64,000 nt of DNA, taken from NCBI GenBank assembly GCA_015501075.1, contig JADNYJ010000138.1, positions 44,490-108,489 on the forward strand, read 5' to 3'. Below the pieces are notes generated by a model. It was not told where the DNA came from, did not search any database, and saw nothing but the letters and a program-made list of their open reading frames with translations. This stretch comes from Gymnopilus junonius. Its lineage: Eukaryota; Basidiomycota; Agaricomycetes; Agaricales; Galerinaceae. Position numbers and translations under genes: made by a program. Positions within the stretch are counted from its first letter, which is position 1. Every line of letters begins with the position of its first letter. Of the stretch, positions 59,174-64,000 are shown piece after piece.

Positions 59174-62100
59174 CCACTAACGATGTTGTTCCTATGGATG
59201 TCGATGCTATCACTACCGCACCCGCGACTGGTCCTCGAGGCCCTCTTACGAAGCAGGAACGCGATCATCGAATCAAGAACAACCTCTGTCTTTACTGTGG
59301 TCACCCTGGGCACACCGTTGAAAACTGTAGGAAGTGTCAAGCTAAACACAGCGCCAAGAATAACTCCTGGCGCCTACTTCCAACAGCACACAGGGAAAAG
59401 CCAAGCCGGAGAAGAAGTAGTTCCAACTTCTTCGGCGACGGATGGAGCTGATCTTCTCCCTCTCCGTCGACCCCCGCCTTTCATCCGAGCCAAGAACGGT
59501 GATTGGTTTTCTATTTCTGCGATTCCTAATTTCTTGTTGCATCATCATGTCCGTACCGATCCTTTGAACAGAGCTCATTTCTTCATTCCTATCACTCTGT
59601 CCTTTCCCAACCGGAAGAGCACCAAGACTTTCGCATTCATAGACTGTGGCTCGACAAAATCTCATATCAGTAATTGGTTTTCTCAACGTCATTCCTTACC
59701 CCGCATTGCCAAGCCTCATCCGATCCCGATTTATACGATCGATGATCGACCCCTTACCTCCGGACTTCTTACGCACGACGTCATTGCTAAATTAAAAGTG
59801 CGCGATCATTCCGAAGTCCTTCATCTCGGCGTTGTCAACATGCCGTACCCCGTTCTTCTTGGTCTCGATTGGCTCAAGCAGCATAACCCGGACATCGATT
59901 GGGTTCGCGGTAAGCTTACTCTTTCTTGCTGTGGTGCTAATCATTCCTTCCCCGTCTCCGCTTTCGGCAAAGGCTACAGTCTTGGAAGCCCAGAAGAATC
60001 CTCTCATTTCGTTATTTCCTCTGTCGGTCTAGGCCTTCGTCTTAACGGCAGTCCCTCTCATGCTATTATCCCTGACCTTTCTTTAGCGCCGAACCAACTC
60101 ACGAAGTCTTTCCATCTGGGATTTTTGCTAATTTTAGATCTTTCCCATCCGTCCTTCGTCCTGCAACTCTAAACGGCCCTAGTCGTGCCGAGCTAAAGGC
60201 AATCTGGTTATCTCCCCCTCAACCTCCGGACCCCGTCTATGGCCCTCCCAATAAACCCATCGACGTTTCTCATGTCACTCCGGGTCGATTCCACAAATAT
60301 GCTAAAAACCAACAAATCTTCTGTATCTGGTATACGTCCAACAACGACCTTGAAGATCGTATCAACACTTTAACTTCTGAACCACCAACTGCACCACGCT
60401 CACCAGCACAACCCCCTCCTGAACCTCCTCCGAAATTCCCTAATGACGTTCCTGATCCTGACGAGGAAATACGGCAACTCGTTCCTTCCAAATACCATGA
60501 CTATCTCGATGTTTTCTCACCTATTGAAGTCCAATGGTTACCTGATCATCGACCTTACGACATCAATATCGAACTCGAAGATGGTAACAACCTCCTTTTG
60601 GCCCAATTTACTCCCTCTCTCCAGATGAACGAAAAGCCCTTTCGGATTATATTCAAGAACATCTCGCAAAAGGTTTCATTCGACGTTCAACTTCATCTGC
60701 CGCTGCTCCCATCCTGTTCATCAAAGGAAGACTGGCGACCTACGTCTTTGTGTGGATTACCGTGGACTTAACGCTATCACCAAGAAGAATCGTTATCCCT
60801 TACCTCTCACACAAGATCTTATGGACTGGGTCGCCGGCTGCGACAAATTCACCGTCATCAACCTCAAGAATGCTTTCAACCTTATCCGCATCAAGGAGGG
60901 AGACAAGTGGAAGACGCCTTTCATACCCATCTTGGCCTCTATGAGTACACTGTCATGCCTTTTGGATTAACTAACGCACCCGCCACTTTCCAAGCTTTTA
61001 TCCAGGATACTCTACGCGAATTCCTCGATATCACCTGCGTGGTTTACCTCGATGACATCCTCGTTTTTTCAAAACCAGACCAAGACCACGACCACTTGTC
61101 CGTCAAGTCCTCGACTGCTTACGCTCTGCTCATTTGTTCGCTAATGCCAAGAAATGCGAATTTGATAAGTCTCACGTCGAATATCTTGGATTTATCATTT
61201 CTTCTGCAGGTGTTCAAATGAATCCCAAGAAACTTAGCACTGTCACCGAGTGGCCGATTCCCAAGACTGTCAAGGACATTCAATCTTTTCTAGGTTTCGC
61301 CAACTTTTACTGCGTTTCATTCACCATTTCTCCGAAATTACTCTTCCCCTCACTTCCCTTACCACGAAAGCTGCCAAAGAAAACTTCAAAGGATTAACGA
61401 ATGCCGCTCGTCAAGCTTTCGAATCCCTGAAACTCGCTTTCACCACTGCTCCTGTACTTCGCCATTTCGATCCTCAACTCCCCTCTACCATCATTACAGA
61501 TGCCTCTGACTTTGCTCTCGCCTCTATTCACCTTCAACCCGATGAGTCCGGTTTACTTCATCCTGTCGCATATCATTCACGGAAGCTCTCCCCTGCGGAA
61601 ATTAATTATGACATCCACGACAAGGAACTTCTGTCTATTGTCGACACCTTCCGTGATATGCGTTCCTGGCTCATTGCATCTCCTCATCCCATCACCGTTA
61701 TCTCCGATCACAAGAACCTTGAACACTTCATGACGTCAGGGTACTCAATCGACGACAAGCGCGCTGGGCGCTTCTATTATCCGAATATAATTTTCAATTG
61801 GATTAGCCCCTGGACATCAGAATCCGGCCGATGCTCCCTCAAGATGCCCCGATTTCGTACCTCAACAGGGGGATGACGTCCTCCTCGGTCAGCAAAAAAT
61901 TCTTCTTACAGATTACCATTTACAACGCCTCTTTCCTCGCCTTTCCACTCCTAACTCCACTTCCTCTCCTACTTCTTCCTCACCTTTTTCATCCACTCCT
62001 TCAACTTCTCCTCCCTCAATTTCCGCCCTCTCTACCTTCAATCTCGACAATTCTGAACTTCTTCAAGACTTCAAGACTGCTTTCCATAATGACCTTGAAT

Positions 62101-63640
62101 GGCGTGATGCCATTTCCAACCACAATCCTTCTTTTTCCCTTCAAGACGACCTTGTTTTTCATAATGATCGACTCTTTGTCCCTAAATCTCTCCGCCCCAA
62201 ATCCTTCACTCTAGACATGATTCTGTTCTCACTGGTCATCCTGGATGTGCCCGAACTTTTGATCTCATTCAACGCAACTATTCTTGGCCAGATATGCGAA
62301 GATATGTTCGCAATTATGTCACCTCCTGCGAACACTGCGCTCATTCCAAGCACTCAACTCACAAGCCTTATGGACTTTTACAACCTCTCGATATTCCAGA
62401 CCGTCCTTGGAAATCCGTTTCCATGGACTTCATCGTGAAATTACCTCCATCCCACGGCTACGATTCCATCTGGGTTATTTGTGATCGCATGACTCGTGCT
62501 GCTCACTTCATTCCCATCTGCGAATCCATGGATGCTCCAGAACTCGCTCGCATATACCTCGATCGCGTCTTCCGCTACCACGGCTTCCCTGAGTCCATTA
62601 TCTCGGACTGTGGCTCTATTTTCATCTCTTCCTTTTTCACCAACCTCATGAAACTCTGTCGTACCAAGATGAAGCCTTCGACAGCTTATCATCCTCAAAC
62701 TGATGGCCTCACCGAACATACCAATCAGACTCTCGAAACCTACCTTCGCTTTTCTGTTCATATCAACAGGATGACTGGGTAGACTACCTCGCTCTCGCCA
62801 ATTTTGCTTCAACAACACCATCAATTCCTCCACCCAACAAACTCCCTTCTTCGCCAATTTAGGATACAACCCTGACTTCGACATCAAGATCACAGAACAT
62901 ACAACAAATCCTTCCTCCACAGAACTAGCAAACCGACTCAACACTATCCATTCCGAACTCCGTGCAGAACTTTCCCATTCCAATCAATATATTTCTGACT
63001 TCTACAACTGACATCATCTTCCCGCTCCCAAATTTAATATTGGCGACTACATTTGGCTCAACCATCGAAACATCAAAACTACTCGTCCTTCCAACAAGCT
63101 CGACTATCATTGCATTGGTCCCTTTCAAATTTTAGATAAATGAGGCAATTCTTCTTTTCTTCTCAAATTACCTTCATCTCTTTCTAGACTACATCCCGTC
63201 TTTCACGCTTCACTTCTTGAACCTTATATTTCTCCTTCTTCTATTCTGGACCGCATTTCTTCTTCTCCACCTCTGAGCATTCAAATCCTGCATGACATCT
63301 CATCAGACATCACCACTATCATCGATTCTCGACGTGTTGGACAATGATATGACTACTTTGTGCATTGGAAATCCCTACCAGACTCCAAAATTCTTGGATT
63401 CCATTCACCGAAATACCAACATCACTATACAACATTCTCGAACAATTTCATCATCAAAACCCCACTCATCCTCATCCTCCGTGCTTTACATTCTCTGATG
63501 TCACTCGTCCTACCATCACCCATTTGGACGAACTTCCTCTCATGCCCTTTCAGCCCAATCACACGCCTCCTCGCGCTCCCTCACCACCACCAGAACCTTG
63601 GATGCGTGATTACGAACCTTCCCAGCACTTAACCACATGA
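59170..63640 (+). pseudogene. gypsy 3 pol, many frameshifts
   Basis: Domains in order: zinc knuckle (59,287), protease (FAFIDCGSTKSHIS near 59,635, catalytic Asp kept), linker, RT ([20 protein letters not shown] near 60,795; MPFGLTNAPATFQAF; active site YLDDILVFS near 61,047), RNase H (TDASDFALASIHLQP near 61,497), integrase zinc-binding (CEHCAHSKHSTHKPYG near 62,330) and core (VSMDFIVKLPPS, IISDCGSIF, HPQTDGLTEHTNQ, so all three acidic residues are present), and a chromodomain-like end (YDYFVHWKSLPDS near 63,352). Frame changes occur near 59,360, 60,615, 60,727, 60,935, 61,110, 61,310, 61,790, 62,220 and 62,760 among others. Almost all are single-base gaps with conserved text continuing, which may be decay or assembly error. 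Confidence 0.85.
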
Positions 63641-63693
63641 TCTGGTCACCCAATTCACGTTCCCTAGTGACTCAATCCCTGAAAAGGGGGTAG

Positions 63694-64000
63694 TGTGATG
63701 ATCCGCTCGTCGAGACGCGTCTTCGGACTGGGTATATTTTTAGCTCGTTATATTTTTAGCATCTCATTCTCATCTATTGGACTTGATCATATTTCATTCA
63801 TTCCCTGACTCGTCATTCCTTCATTCATTCTCGGACTATCGGACTCTTAACCAGTTAGCCACTCCTTTTCTTTATCGTTAGCCTCTCTTTTCCTTTTCCT
63901 ATAAAAGCCTCCATAGCTTCTTGTAAATTCCTCGTAGGATCAACTCCAATAGTATTGATCCATTCCCACGTTCTTCCGCCTCCGAGTCGCTCTCTCTCCT
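63694..64000 (+). repeat. 3' LTR of gypsy element 3, partial
   Basis: Repeats 57,785-58,093 and is cut by the window end. It lacks two bases (CTTCTTGTAAATT for CTTCACTTGTAAATT) and keeps CG at the two sites where the 5' LTR has CA. TATA box at 63,900-63,909. Confidence 0.9.

Larger units (their letters stand above)
57785..64000 (+). mobile_element. gypsy element 3, young chromovirus, cut by the window edge
   Basis: A Ty3/gypsy element with a 5' LTR from 57,785 (TGTGATGATCC), gag, zinc knuckle, protease, RT, RNase H, integrase, chromodomain-like end, polypurine tract (GAAAAGGGGG, 63,681-63,690) and 3' LTR from 63,694 that runs off the window. The visible LTR parts differ by two substitutions and one 2-base indel in about 307 bases, so insertion is recent. 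Pol is nevertheless split by many single-base frameshifts while CpG sites are kept. The 5-base sequence before the left LTR is CATTC; the right flank is not visible, so the target duplication cannot be tested. Confidence 0.9.

Overview
The window looks like a transposon-rich stretch of an Agaricomycete (basidiomycete) genome. The evidence is short GT-AG introns of about 45-65 bases, a Plavaka (KDZ-type) transposase, a fungal TET/JBP dioxygenase, chromodomain Ty3/gypsy elements, a DIRS-like tyrosine-recombinase retroelement and a hAT remnant. I cannot name the species. No rRNA, tRNA or CRISPR was seen. Nearly every coding region is broken; the clearest intact gene is a spliced reading frame at 17,095-19,251.

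Layout, left to right. 1-7 kb: a decayed Plavaka transposase (minus) and unrecognised minus-strand remnants. 7-12.9 kb: fragments of an enhancer-of-polycomb (EPL1) gene (minus), split by a 1.35 kb terminal-inverted-repeat element with a 10-base target duplication, next to duplicated low-complexity pieces. 12.9-19.3 kb: a TET/JBP gene remnant (plus) followed in the same direction by an open multi-exon gene with DUF6532-like features. 19.5-24.6 kb: a 5'-truncated gypsy element with a spliced antisense cysteine-cluster gene in its 3' part. 24.6-29.8 kb: a DIRS-like element (minus). 30-34 kb: kinase-like pseudogene copy 1 and its duplicated flank. 34,057-47,324: a complete 13.3 kb gypsy element with 371-base LTRs, the target duplication AGGTG, two hairpin arrays and an extra spliced gene after pol. 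47.3-57.8 kb: hAT transposase 5' half, kinase-like copies 2 and 3, and unassigned sequence. 57,785-64,000: a third gypsy element that runs off the right edge.

The unifying signal is mutational. Left of about 47.3 kb (apart from the DIRS-like element) the DNA is poor in CpG. Stops arise repeatedly by CGA to TGA, and at paired copies one shows CA where the other shows TG. In the 13 kb gypsy element nine of ten variable LTR sites fit an ancestral CpG, and both substitutions between the visible LTRs of the youngest element are also at CpG. This is what deamination of methylated cytosine predicts. The same region carries a gene of the TET/JBP class, whose members oxidise 5-methylcytosine, itself apparently killed by the same mutation type. 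The most novel candidates are the covarying hairpin arrays and extra gene of the 13 kb element, the antisense gene in the first gypsy element, and the TET/JBP plus intact partner gene pair.
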